This document shows positions 42,086 to 53,135 of a stretch of 64,000 nt of DNA, piece after piece. Each line of letters begins with the position of its first letter. Positions within the stretch are counted from its first letter, which is position 1. The notes under the pieces were generated by a model, which saw only the letters and a program-made list of their open reading frames with translations, had not been told where the DNA came from and ran no database searches. Where the stretch lies: positions 1 to 64,000 of the forward strand of contig JAUCBJ010006053.1 in the NCBI GenBank assembly GCA_032718475.1, given 5' to 3'. The DNA is from Nemertoderma westbladi. Its lineage: Eukaryota; Xenacoelomorpha; Nemertodermatida; Nemertodermatidae. The translations under genes were made by a program, and so were the position numbers.

Positions 42086-45000
42086 ATGTCTGACACAACC
42101 CAATCACTGTCGGATAGTCTCTTAGAAAGTGTTAGAATGACTGTTAGACAGTGTCTTAAAAAGATCAGTGACCCAGATCCAAGTATAGAACATCCTAGAT
42201 CCAAGTCTAAGTCACCTACTATTGTCAAAAAGGCCATCCCTACAGTAGTAGTGTCAGACCCTAGGCTAGTAGAACAACGTAGGTCTATCATCGGTACTCG
42301 GGCCCAAGTCAAGCGGGATCAAGAAGCAGCTGTCAAACAGCAGCAACATCCTAGCCTAGAACCTAGTTCTCAGCGGCCCGATAGCTCCAGTAGTTCGGAT
42401 ACTGCTGAGCGGACGCCCGAACGCGGAGCGAAGATGGTGGATACGGTTTATGATGAACGGCCAACCTATGAAGAATCAACCGACGCCACTTCTTCTCAAG
42501 TGGAAAGCGAAGTGGAAAGCGAATTAACAGCAGAGAAGCCGCGAACTAGAGACGCCATTGACATCTATCTGTCAGACTATCAGCGATTCCTAGGAGACGA
42601 AGAGTTGAGGAGACGACTGTCTGGACTTCGCCCCAATAGTGAAGGAACCAAGCTTGTGTTGGACGCAATCGATGCGGAAATGTTAGCTGCTAACCAAGCA
42701 GAATTTGATGAAAAACTCCGCCTCGCTAGAGTCCAAGAAGAAAAAGTAAAGAAAAGACGGATAGAGGAACAAAAGGCGGCGGCTACGGCAGAAGCAGAAG
42801 CAGAAAGAAAAGCAGCAGCGGCAGAAGCAGAAGCAGAAAGAAAAGCAGCGGCGGCAGAAGTAGAAGCAGAAAGAATAGCAGCAAAGGCAGCCGCGGCGGA
42901 AGCAGAAGCAAAAAGAAAGGCAGCGGCGGCAGAAGCAAAGGCGGAAAGGGCAGTGGCAGAAGCGGAACGGAGAGCGTCTGAGCAGACTACCCAACTGGAG
43001 TTGGAAAATCTGCAAGAGACGCAAGACAACATAAATAAACAGATAACTGCTAGTCAAATGCAGATGATGAGTCGATCTACTCCCAAACGCCAAGGATACA
43101 CATCATCGGAGGAAGGCGAGACCACCGATCCGGAAGGCGGAGGAAATAGATCTCGTCTAAGCAGGCGTAGAAAAACATCTCACTGTCACAAATTGCCTGA
43201 TTTGCCCCCAGCTGTTAGAAGACAGCTAGCTAGCACAGACTTAGGTAGTACGGAACCCACAGACCAAACTATTCAGGTCAAAAGACTCCCTACAATAGTT
43301 GATGAGCCTGAAATAATTAGGCCTGTCGTTCCCAAAGTCACTTCTGTGTTAGAGACCCCTGTACTTCCAGAGCTTAACTCTAAATTCCCTTTACATAGTA
43401 CTACACTGCCTGTACCCGGTAGAACAGTCCATGAGAATATCCCTGTCCTGGAAGCTGAGAGAGAAATTAAAGATTTGTCTCCCGTCGTCAAACGTCAGCC
43501 CGCTACAATGTTGGCGACTCCCGCTTCGGCGGTCGAGTGGGTAGAGGAGGGACGGTGGGGGATGAATCTCCTGCTCGGGCAGATGCAGGAGACTGTCCAC
43601 CAACTCAAGGGAACATTAAGGGAAAGTAGGGTAGAATTGCAAGAAGTGCAGCAAAGTATCGCGCTAGAACGCGACAACTTAGTCAATATACAAAAGAGTA
43701 TACCAATACCCCATGTAACATTGTGTCAACCTGTTAGGTCTGAAGTATTACATGCGCAAGGTGTGGAGCCTACACGCATCTATACTGCTAGTGAAGTAGA
43801 AACTCCTATAGCAAACCCTATTAAGGGTGATTATAGACCTGTTGTTAATGATATTCCCTATAGACCTGACAATGATCCGAGAAATTTATATACCGATAAT
43901 TCGATATTAAATAACACGATGGCCCAAGAAAGCTTTACACGTCAGATGGCTAGAACAGAAGCCCGCCAAGCGGTTAAAGTGGGAGAGATCGTCAAATTCA
44001 ATGGAGATGAGATGAAATGGTTACCTTTCAACGAATATTACAAAGACAGCATACAGAACTCTGTGCTATCTAACGGAGAGAAACTTAGGTTCCTCATCAA
44101 GTGCTTGGAAGGACCTCCCAAGTTAATGGCGTTAAAGTTTATTGGACATCCAGAAGGATTAAGACAAGTTTGGGATACATTAAACATCAGGTATGGTAAC
44201 AAGGATAATATAGCTAAGTATTTGTATGCAAAATTAGTAGCCCCCCGAAACTTCCTTAGTAGCGGTATTATAGAGTTTTCCGATGAGATTCAGGAAATCT
44301 GTAGACAATTGGACTGGTTAGGTAAGTCTCATGAATATCAGAGTTCCATGGTTATTGGAGCCGTAGTCTCTACTTTACCAAAGGGTGGAGTATGTACACG
44401 CTGGGACAAGAAAGTGTTGTATATGAATGAACAGCAACGACGAAGCCCTACCATGGCTGATCTCATGTCCTTCTTAGATAGTGAAGTAAAATTACAACTC
44501 ATAAAGCAGTCCAGAGAGAAAACATCGGAAAATAAGGTAAGTGAGAAACCCGTTTCTAGGAGAAGGATAATACCAGTGTGTTATACTGACGACGGCGAAA
44601 GCCAAGCTTCTCAAGAAGAGGACAGCGGGAAAGACACAGCAAAATCTTACTATGACAACAAGACCTATAAAGACGTAAGTAAATACAAGTCTCGAACCAG
44701 TGACAGGAGAGAACAGGTAACAACAACTCCTCCTACGTCTCCTAAGAGAATTCACGGAAGAAAGCCCGAAGAAAGAACGAGAGTGCATCAAGTTACCCAA
44801 GGTAAAGTGAGTAACATCAAACCAAAATGTGCGCTGTGCGACGGGCCCCACCGTTTGAGTGCGTGTGCTGAATTTCTAAAGAAATCCCCTGTAGACAGAC
44901 GTACAGTCCTGTGGAGTAAGCGGTTATGCTATAATTGCCTCAGATCAGGACACCAACGGCGAACCTGTTACTCCGACGTAAAGTGTGCAAAGTGTGGCGC

Positions 45001-46261
45001 GAAACATCACATCTTGTTACACAGTGAGTTCGAACGAGACAACCCGAGTCAGGTAAGTGAGCCCGAACTACATGTCCAATTCAGTGATGTAAATGACACT
45101 GATCAAGAGTCTGAGATGGAAGGATTCTATACTGACGAATTCTCCGACGCCAATGAATCCTGTTACCTAATAAATATCTCAGTGTATCGAGCACTTACTT
45201 ATGAAAAGGACACCGACAATGAGTTCCCCCCAACTACTTTTGCCAGACAACCATCTTGGAAAGCTCCAACTTCCAACGTAGGAATCAGAGAATTTCCTGT
45301 AGTGCAGGTAAGAGTTCATGGTCCTAACAAAAGTTACATAGTGAACGCCCTCCTTGACTCCGGCAGCACAGGAACATTCATCGATCAAGAACTAGCCGAA
45401 GATATCTTTGCTGGACAACCCAAATTCCGGACTAAATTGAATATGTTAGGAATTATGCAGGTTTGGAAATCTACCCTAACGGCAGATTACTATGTAGGTG
45501 TGTTGTCCACCCCCCAGGATAAATTAGGAGCACAAGGTATAAGGTCGGTAAAAATGGTGGCTATAAAGAACTTCGCTACTACCCAAGCAGACCTTTATAA
45601 TTGGGATGAGGATGAGAGTATCCAACATCTTAAGATACCTCGATTCCAGACAGATTATCCTGGAGTGCAAATACTCATCGGCCAAAACGCGCATGAGGCG
45701 CTCGAGACATTGGAGAAACGGCCTGCTCAACCGCAGCCACTACAAACCTATGCGGTAAGAACTAGAGTAGGTTGGTACTTCACTGGCCCTTCCCGTAGAA
45801 CTCTCAAAGAGAGATTACCTCAACAACAGGTATACCAAGTAAAGGAATGGGAAGTGGAGAGCAGTGATGTGGACGATCCAACTGAGGGAACACCATACTC
45901 CTCAGATAATGACGATATTAACTCCAATGCAGATCAATGGAGACATTGCCTTGGGACGATTAATCCAGCCGACATCGCTTCCAGAGGAGCAACTCCTCAA
46001 GAACTGATAGATACTCCAGGCTGGTTAGGTGGATCCGACTTCTTAAGTAAAGAAGAAGAAGAATGGCCTCCTCATTTTACAACGGCGGAGATTAGACAGG
46101 CCAAGGGAGCGGAGAAAGTAACACAACAACTCAATCGCCCAGCTAGTCGTTTATGTTTACGGGAAAGAGACCAAAAACTGTCCGGAAACTATGGAAGGCA
46201 AGATACTCTTCCTACGACCACTTCCCTAATCCGACAAATATCTAGGGACTCCATAACGTAA
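42086..46261 (+). CDS. BEL Gag-protease polyprotein with internal deletion
   Basis: 1391 codons. Residues ~233-305 are an alanine/glutamate coiled-coil repeat (KAAAAEAEAER). Residues ~635-780 match the BEL Gag DUF1759 domain (KWLPFNEYYKDSIQNS). At ~914-980 zinc knuckles include CYNCLRSGHQRRTC. The aspartic protease motif LLDSGSTGTFID is at ~1087. After the protease domain the frame passes directly into WRHCLGTINPADIASRGAT (~1285), which in full BEL elements follows the RNase H region. So the RT and most of RNase H are missing without a frame break, and integrase is absent after the stop. The product could still make particles and be cleaved. The start is the first ATG of the open frame. Confidence 0.92.
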   Translation: MSDTTQSLSDSLLESVRMTVRQCLKKISDPDPSIEHPRSKSKSPTIVKKAIPTVVVSDPRLVEQRRSIIGTRAQVKRDQEAAVKQQQHPSLEPSSQRPDSSSSSDTAERTPERGAKMVDTVYDERPTYEESTDATSSQVESEVESELTAEKPRTRDAIDIYLSDYQRFLGDEELRRRLSGLRPNSEGTKLVLDAIDAEMLAANQAEFDEKLRLARVQEEKVKKRRIEEQKAAATAEAEAERKAAAAEAEAERKAAAAEVEAERIAAKAAAAEAEAKRKAAAAEAKAERAVAEAERRASEQTTQLELENLQETQDNINKQITASQMQMMSRSTPKRQGYTSSEEGETTDPEGGGNRSRLSRRRKTSHCHKLPDLPPAVRRQLASTDLGSTEPTDQTIQVKRLPTIVDEPEIIRPVVPKVTSVLETPVLPELNSKFPLHSTTLPVPGRTVHENIPVLEAEREIKDLSPVVKRQPATMLATPASAVEWVEEGRWGMNLLLGQMQETVHQLKGTLRESRVELQEVQQSIALERDNLVNIQKSIPIPHVTLCQPVRSEVLHAQGVEPTRIYTASEVETPIANPIKGDYRPVVNDIPYRPDNDPRNLYTDNSILNNTMAQESFTRQMARTEARQAVKVGEIVKFNGDEMKWLPFNEYYKDSIQNSVLSNGEKLRFLIKCLEGPPKLMALKFIGHPEGLRQVWDTLNIRYGNKDNIAKYLYAKLVAPRNFLSSGIIEFSDEIQEICRQLDWLGKSHEYQSSMVIGAVVSTLPKGGVCTRWDKKVLYMNEQQRRSPTMADLMSFLDSEVKLQLIKQSREKTSENKVSEKPVSRRRIIPVCYTDDGESQASQEEDSGKDTAKSYYDNKTYKDVSKYKSRTSDRREQVTTTPPTSPKRIHGRKPEERTRVHQVTQGKVSNIKPKCALCDGPHRLSACAEFLKKSPVDRRTVLWSKRLCYNCLRSGHQRRTCYSDVKCAKCGAKHHILLHSEFERDNPSQVSEPELHVQFSDVNDTDQESEMEGFYTDEFSDANESCYLINISVYRALTYEKDTDNEFPPTTFARQPSWKAPTSNVGIREFPVVQVRVHGPNKSYIVNALLDSGSTGTFIDQELAEDIFAGQPKFRTKLNMLGIMQVWKSTLTADYYVGVLSTPQDKLGAQGIRSVKMVAIKNFATTQADLYNWDEDESIQHLKIPRFQTDYPGVQILIGQNAHEALETLEKRPAQPQPLQTYAVRTRVGWYFTGPSRRTLKERLPQQQVYQVKEWEVESSDVDDPTEGTPYSSDNDDINSNADQWRHCLGTINPADIASRGATPQELIDTPGWLGGSDFLSKEEEEWPPHFTTAEIRQAKGAEKVTQQLNRPASRLCLRERDQKLSGNYGRQDTLPTTTSLIRQISRDSIT

Positions 46262-47890
46262 TAACATATGGAGTGGGCGTGTGACTATATCAATTTATAT
46301 TTGTTTTATTTTATATTTATGTATGTATTATTATGTCATTTTATTATAATCGTTTTCTTTAATTTTATTTAGTAGAATGATATTTTAGTGATTATTTAGT
46401 AGATTAGTGCAATACATTAGTGTTTATTACGTACTTAATTACTTATAATATATATTTAGTGCGACGGCGAGAAAATAATTATTTTTTCTCTTTCCTTACT
46501 GTCCGTATCATATTGTAAATACGTGACTACAGTAAGATGAAATGTCCGTACTTAGTAAAGTACAATAAAGCCACTACTATATTCAAGTATTGTTGGTAGG
46601 CAGAGTATTAGGAATACAAAGTTCAGATCATCGTGTCTCGGCTAAACCAAGCTCTGGGTAGACCTTGGAAACGACTTGCCTCTTCACACTGACATTGCTT
46701 CGTGCGATATTGCTCTTCTACCTTATATTAAATAATACATATAGTAGCGTGATGTCCCTCTAACAGTAGCGTAAAACGCAAATAAATCTGTTAAACTTTT
46801 TGACCATCTGTAATTCTAGTCGATTAAGATATCGCGGCACCCACCGATATACTTGAAAGACAAATTCTAGAATCAATGGTTAACGTCCCCAGACAAGTTC
46901 TGGAATAAATCGGTGCCCATCTTAAATATTAATTTAATATTTATTAAAATCTGTAAAATTCAGATCCGTTAACAATTCTAGTCGATTAAGATATCGTAGC
47001 ACTTCCCGATACTCTTAAAAGACAAATTTCATAGAATTAAGGATCCTATGTCCCCAGACCTGCTCTGGAATCAAATTGTGTCAATTTTAACATCAAATAA
47101 TAAAATTCACGGGAATAAATTTAAATTCATATTTTTAAATGAATTTCATAAATTGTCATTTTGTACAATTTATAACATTCCCAAAATTCCATTAATTAAT
47201 AGATCATGGGAGCGGAGATTCATCCTATTGAGTGTATTAGAGTGCGAGAATCTCCAACATATAGTCAATAGCCGATAAAATTAACAAAATCATACATAAA
47301 GAGGATATTGACAATTAAAGAATTATTATTAAATAGCATCCCAGATCTGTATGCATGAGAATTACCCTAATTCTACCGCTAGCATTCCATAATGTCACCA
47401 TAGCAACACCCACGCTAGAATTAGAAGCAAGTTAAAAGAACAATAGAAAGCTTGTCCCATTGCATAGCATAGAGAACATAGCACACTGTTAGTATCCAAG
47501 GATACACAGTAATAAAGTGACATTCTGGAAGGCACTGACTAACGGACAAATGGCCTGTGTGTGTACAATTGGTGACAGTTGTGTGGAATTTGTGCGTTTA
47601 TAGGTGAATGTTACTGCTAAAGCATGTTTACAGTAGCTAGTCGCAATTGTAAAAATAGCCCAACTCTCCTATAGAAAGAACCTAAGTGGATCCAAGCCTT
47701 TGGGACAGACAGTGGAGTGACTTGTGCCGGTTATCGTTGTCGTGCTGTTGCTACATGTTGGCGTAAACACCGCGACGACGGTACATCGGCGCTGAGAATC
47801 CCACTGTCCGGGGGCAAAGAGAAGTAGGCAGCGACGTCCGCTCGCCTAAACATAAACTCATTTCGATATTAATAAACTCAGATAGCAGGT
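46262..47890 (+). other. BEL internal non-coding with ~162-bp duplication
   Basis: AATTCTAGTCGATTAAGATATCG-type blocks at 46812 and 46974 begin two imperfect direct repeats that share GACAAATT and GTCCCCAGAC. No integrase sequence is found. The last 300 bp are more GC-rich and lead into the second ORF. Confidence 0.6.
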
Positions 47891-49339
47891 ATGACGGAGT
47901 TGATAGAAGATGATCTTGGTATCAGGGAGCGATATACTCTGCCTTTGCCAGCATTTGTGGATAGCTTGATACGCGGTGAAACCGATCCAACCATTACGGA
48001 GGACGATGGTCGTTATATCGAACCGCCGATGTCCCAAGAGCAACTTACGCGTGAATTGGACTAGCGAAAATTCACCTCTCGCTATACGCATCGTAATAGT
48101 ACGTATATGGACTTCCTAATTACCGGCCATCCTATCGATTTACATGATACGGACGATGTAGACACCGAAAGGGAAATGGTTCTATTTAAATATCATACCC
48201 AGCGGCGTCGTAACGATAAACCGAGAATAGATCACGAAAATTCTATTCGTAACAGACTGGGAAGACGAACCAATATGCCTAGAATCTGAGGAGATTCAGC
48301 CTATCGCGCCCGGAACAGCGACAATGATTACATCCTAGAATAGTATCAAGGTCCACAATATCTCACTGCGTACGATTATCGCCATGCCAACTATGTTTCT
48401 AGGCAACATTGTCGGTTATGCGCATCGAGAGACCACGATACGCCCATGGACACCAACGTCCGCTGTTCCTATTTCCAAGAACAACCGACTATGGAAATTT
48501 ATTGCGCATATTGCAGACTCAATAACCTGCATATCTTTGCGGTTTGCCCTCAATTTATGACTCAATGTCACCATTGTCAACTAAAGGGACATGCTAGTTT
48601 CGACTGCCCTTTTAATCACGATTTGGAAAGCGTAGATGAAATGATCACACTGCGTTACATCAGAGCTTGGGAAGCGAACGCTGATTTACATTGTGATTCG
48701 CGCCATCGCTATTATCCCGGACGCGCTTACGAAGGAGTTTATGCGTTCCATCCTTATCTATTCGCTTCGGTTGAACAGAAATCACGCATATCAAGTTACG
48801 AGCTACTGAAGCGCGTCGGAGAATGTATTTCAACTAAATTCGTACGCAAATTTCTCAGGAGTGTTAATCCTAGCGACCTTCATTCCTATAACTTAATCAA
48901 TTATATCCGTCAGGATCCTGACTATGGAGACTTGTTTGTTAACTCACACCCCGAGTTGCAGGAAGTACATCGAAGGCCTTACGAATACCGAGCCCGCGAG
49001 CGCGAGTTGGAAAGGACCATTAAACCCCGGAAGTTTCTAACTGCCTATGGTCCACCCACTGCCCTCGTTCAGACCACTCGTAAAGGACCCGTAAGAGCGG
49101 CTGTCTTGAAACGAGCTCTCAAAGCCGTTAGACCCCTCTCACCTGACGTTGATGTCAATCAACCCGGTACTTCGACTGGCGGATACACCGACCATAATCC
49201 TACACCCTCTGATGCAATCATATTGCACCCTTCACCCAGGAGTTATAGCCCTCCTTGTAAAGTGGCTCGCCCCAAAGAGAAAAGGACTCTTGCTGGCTTT
49301 AAAAAACTGCGTAAACGCCGTCCGCGCAAGAAAGACTAA
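47891..49339 (+). pseudogene. BEL 3' accessory ORF, zinc-knuckle protein, 3 stops
   Basis: One continuous frame from ATG 47891 to the stop at 49337-49339 (482 codons) is interrupted only by in-frame TAG (48062-48064), TGA (48287-48289) and TAG (48341-48343). The last 297 codons are open. The middle is Cys/His-rich: HCRLCASRDH, then CAYCRLNNLHIFAVC and CHHCQLKGHASFDC, the last a CCHC knuckle. The C-terminus is strongly basic (KKLRKRRPRKKD), like a nuclear or RNA-binding signal. It sits between pol and the 3' LTR, where env would be, but shows no signal peptide, furin site or membrane anchor. No known family is recognised. All three stops could come from single C-to-T changes. Confidence 0.75.
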
Positions 49340-50107
49340 CTGTTTAGAGTATTTACGTATATTAGAAACTGTGATTTTGTATATTTTATAGACTCAAATC
49401 CCATTTTCTGGGAGCGGTGTAAAAGCTTCTGTGGGATATAACTGGCCCTTTTGCTTCGCAATCCAGTTTCCCCCCAGGCGCTGGAATACTCTAAAAGGGG
49501 TCCTCTAACTGTATATATATTCCCCTCGCCCGCAAGGTACCTTTACAGGTGTTTTAATGGACATAAAAGTCATTCTGCTATATACGTGTTTTAGCGGACA
49601 TGGTAAGGCAAAAAACCTGCAATGCGACAAATACCTTTCATAGCTTAGCCGTGATGATTCATATTACGACATCTAACAGCTGGTTGCTGACATGGAAACA
49701 GCCATTGGACGCATGGTTCTTTGTTTGGCTTGAGCCAATCAGAGCGATTTTTCCTGTCGACGTGTAGCTTTTCGGTCGATCATAAGGAGTGTGTTCAGTC
49801 TTACAGTTTTTTCTTGATACTTTGTGTTATTGCTATCTAGGCCAGAAACAACGGCTCTAGAGTCAATTAGTTTCATACTTTAGAAGAAACATTAGTAGGC
49901 TAAAATTATAGAGCGTATGACTGTTATCAGTTCTTAACAACTCATATCACATATCGGTCCATATCAGTTCATATCATAACTTAACATACCGTCTTAATGC
50001 TGTTTACTGTTGTGTTTTGGTTGAATATCATTTGGAGAACATATATAAAGAACCCAAATTTCCCAATTTTCTTGATACACTACAGGTTAGAGAGACGGGT
50101 TATATAT

Positions 50108-52550
50108 TAGGGTGGAGTGAAAAAAAAAATTTCGTTACTTTTAAGGGAAGCACTATTTTTCTGATGCCAAATCGGTCTAAACTAACATTGCAAAAAAAAA
50201 ATTTTGATTTTGAAAAATTCTAAGCGGGCCTCACGACACTTGAAAATTTCAAATTTTTGGGAAGGCAATGCCAGTTTTGAAATTCTTAGATATTTTGTAT
50301 TTTTGATAAAAGTTAAGGAAGATTCAAATATTTAATGTCAAATAGGTTGGAAACAAGCACAAATTGTGAAATTGTGATTTTCATATAAATCTACCCCAGC
50401 CTCATGGCCTTTAAAATTTTGCAAAATTTGCCAAATTTAGCCCTAAAAATACAGCAAACCTACTTTGTAGTCTGTATAGTTGAAATCGATTTACTGTGAT
50501 TTGGAGTTCTTCCTGAGTGAAAACCAAGTCCCCTGATTTGATCACAACTATATTTCAATACTAGAAACCCAGCTAGCTGGCTGTGATTTTGCCTTTGGAT
50601 CAAGTAACAGCAGTTAATAAACAACAGTAGGCCTAGGTCTAGGAAGAAGGATAATTCTAAATTAGGAAAACACTAGTAAAACACTAGAAAAACATATGAA
50701 AAACACTGTAAAGCACCCGGAAAACATTAAAATTATTGATCAACAGGAAATTTAATACATCGATTACACTGAATTGGTAATCTCAAATGTACTCCTCGCA
50801 TAGCACACGTTAAGTAATCTCCGTAAAACATAGGGAAAACACTATAAACCCTCTGGACAACAGTGAAATTTTACCTATATTTCGCTAGAAAGCGGGGTAG
50901 CTCAATTGGCTGAGTGCCAGGCCTGCAATCGATTGGTTGTAGGTTCAGCCCCAGCAGGGTCCACTCAGCCGCCTTTCATCCACTGGGGTCGATAAATTGA
51001 GTACCAGTTAAATAACTGGGAGCAAATCTTGGGATAATAGTAGCGCCCACCCCTACCCTCGGTAGCATCTATCGAAAGAGGAGCCTTCGGGTCGCCTCAA
51101 CTGTTCGCTTGATATGCTGCTAATAATACTAGGTGAAAGAAGAATCAATCAGCATGCAGTTCAGCACTATCCTTGTTTTACTGGTCAGCCAGTAGTACCA
51201 GTGTTGCTGTATTCTGGTATTACATCGTGTATTCCAGTATTGTTAGTGTTAGATCAATTCATCTGCTAAATGTTGGCAGTTGAAGTGCAGAAGTTGTTTA
51301 TTATTAAGTTGTTATTTATTATAAAGGATACCAGTCATACCAGAAAACCGAACTGACAAGAAAATCATGTGTGTGTTCTAGATCTTGCATGCGCGCTTCT
51401 AGCCACACTGGTATGCCACTTCACTGCAGTATCTCTGTACGTAGAACAGACCCTCTTGCTGTCTTAATATTAAATACCGCAACATCTGCACTTTAACTGT
51501 TCAACATTTAGCAGATGACAAGATCCAACACTAACAATAGTTTTAGTTTTAGTTATTACAAGTAAAATAGTTTTATTTGAATACTGGAATACACTAACCA
51601 GAATACACCATTAATGTGCCTCTACCGACTGACCAGTAAAACTGTTGAAATTCATGCTGATTGGTTACTGTTCCTTGGTTGCCGGGCAACAATGGTTTCT
51701 GTGTAGTATTAGACACTTTCAACTTATTTTTTAGCTGCATATTAGGTAAAATTTAATGCTATTTAATGCCAATCATTTTTTGACTGTTTTCTGGACAGTT
51801 TATAGTTGTCCCTATGTTTTACATAAATTACTTAATGGTGTGCTATGCGAGGAGTACATTTAAGATTACCAATTCAGTGTAATACATGTTTTAAATTTCC
51901 TGTTGATCAATATTTTTACTTTTTCCGGGTGCATTACTGTGTTTTTCATCTGTTTTTCTAGTGCTTTACTGTTTTACTAGTGTTTTCCTAATTTAGAATT
52001 ATCCTTCTTCCTATACCTACTGTGGTTTATAATATACTGTACTTATTGGGAATTTGATCCAAAGGTAAATTCACAGCCAGCAAGCTGGGTTTCCAGTATT
52101 GAAATATAGTTGTAATCAGATCAGGGGACTTGGTTTTCACTCAGGAAGAACTCCCAACCCTAGTAAATCGATTTCAACTATAGAGACTACGAAGTAGGTT
52201 TGCTGTATTTTAAGGGTGAAATTTGGCAAATTTTGCAAAATTTTAAAGGCCATGAGGCTGGGGTAGATTTATATGAAAATCACAATTTCACATTTTGTGT
52301 TTATTTCCAACCTATTTGACATTAAATATTTGCATCTTCCTTAACTTTTATCAAAAATACAAAATATCTGGGATTTTCAAAATTGGCATTGCCTTCTCAA
52401 AAATTTGAAATTTTCAGGTGTTGTGAGGCCCGCTTAGAATTTTTCGAAATCAAAAATTTTTTTTTGCAAAGTTAGTTTAGACCGATTTGGCATCAGAAAA
52501 ATACTGCTTCCCTTAAAAATAAAGAAAAATTTTTTTTTCACTCCACCCTA
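50108..52550. mobile_element. 2.4-kb fold-back element in BEL LTR, 8-bp TSD
   Basis: Ends TAGGGTGGAGTGAAAAAAAA and complement, with the 8-bp duplication TTATATAT (50100-50107, 52551-52558). The 5' LTR provides the empty site. The two halves are inverted copies over more than 1 kb each (50108-50880 with 51775-52550; 51145-51320 with 51485-51665), apart from a SINE in the left half. No ORF of note. The 8-bp duplication and TAGGGTG-type end suggest hAT, unconfirmed. Confidence 0.9.
50891..51135 (+). mobile_element. tRNA-derived SINE
   Basis: AGCGGGGTAGCTCAATTGGC (A box TAGCTCAATTGG at 50899) and GGTTGTAGGTTCAGCCCC (B box at 50942) have normal spacing for an RNA polymerase III promoter in a tRNA-like head. 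A body with CCTTTCATCC and GGGGTCGATAAATTGAGTAC follows. That body resembles a conserved central domain known from several marine-invertebrate SINEs (Ceph/Meta-type), which I cannot confirm. It interrupts the left arm only. The 3' end is approximate. Confidence 0.75.
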
Positions 52551-53135
52551 TTATATATAGCGATTGCGACTTATGTTGTTGTGGTTTGTAGTGAATTTAA
52601 TGCTATTTGATAAGCACTACATTGGTCCGTTGCTATTCCCTTTATATGTGATAAAATTCATTGACGGTCGGCAAATTAGTGAGCAGTATTGTGTGTTACC
52701 GGTAGTGTGCATGATTGTGACTGATAACTAAGCATTTCCTAAAGAATGCGCCTCATACGTGAATCTTAAGCCTTGCCGACTTACCGTTGTGATTAGTGTA
52801 AGTCATATCTCGGTTTACTTAGATAGAGCGCCACGTCCTAAAGGAATTGTTAATATTTCCCGAAAGTAAATAATATTAGTCAGAAATTAATTATTAACGA
52901 TCAATCGAATAATACAATACAGTAAGCTTCACTGCAATAATAATTTAAGCCCTCAGAATCCAGTCTCCCGGGAATATCCAGCGGGTGAATGGACGCGCAC
53001 TAGGCTGGCTTCTGCTAATGTTGTGTTTATTGGTATTAAATATTTGTCATCTTCTAAAGTATATCTATAAACCAAAAGACATATAAATTTTGGCAGGTTA
53101 AACTGCTAAAGGTCTTCAAAAGCGCGTACAACCTC

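Larger units (their letters stand above)
38896..53130 (+). mobile_element. BEL/Pao LTR retrotransposon, defective, young
   Basis: Two LTRs (38896-40157; 49418-53130 with an insertion) start TGTAAAAGCTTC and end GCGCGTACA, flanked by the 5-bp duplication ACCTC (38891-38895, 53131-53135). With the insertion removed both LTRs are 1262 bp, and I find four substitutions (39036, 39237, 39485, 39874), about 0.3%. The interior has a gag-protease ORF with BEL-type DUF1759/DUF1758 features and a tail of the RNase H region, but no RT or integrase, plus a decayed second ORF. A recent insertion of an already defective element mobilised in trans is the best reading. No tRNA-type primer site is obvious after the 5' LTR. 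Confidence 0.93.
49418..53130 (+). repeat. BEL 3' LTR, interrupted by fold-back element
   Basis: Parts 49418-50107 and 52559-53130 together equal the 5' LTR; the gap is the 2443-bp insertion with its duplicated 8-bp target. A short purine-rich stretch (GGGAGCGG) precedes it as a possible polypurine tract. Confidence 0.95.

Noticed and set aside
42580-43093. Minus-strand Ala/Ser- and Cys/Phe-rich ORFs
   Set aside because: Antisense shadows of the Ala/Glu repeat in BEL Gag.
47891-49339. Retroviral-type envelope gene in the BEL element
   Set aside because: Position fits, but there is no signal peptide, membrane segment or cleavage site; the region is Cys/His-rich and basic.
50891-50962. A functional tRNA gene
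   Set aside because: A and B boxes are present but the stem pairing is poor and it continues into a SINE body, so it is a tRNA-derived SINE head.
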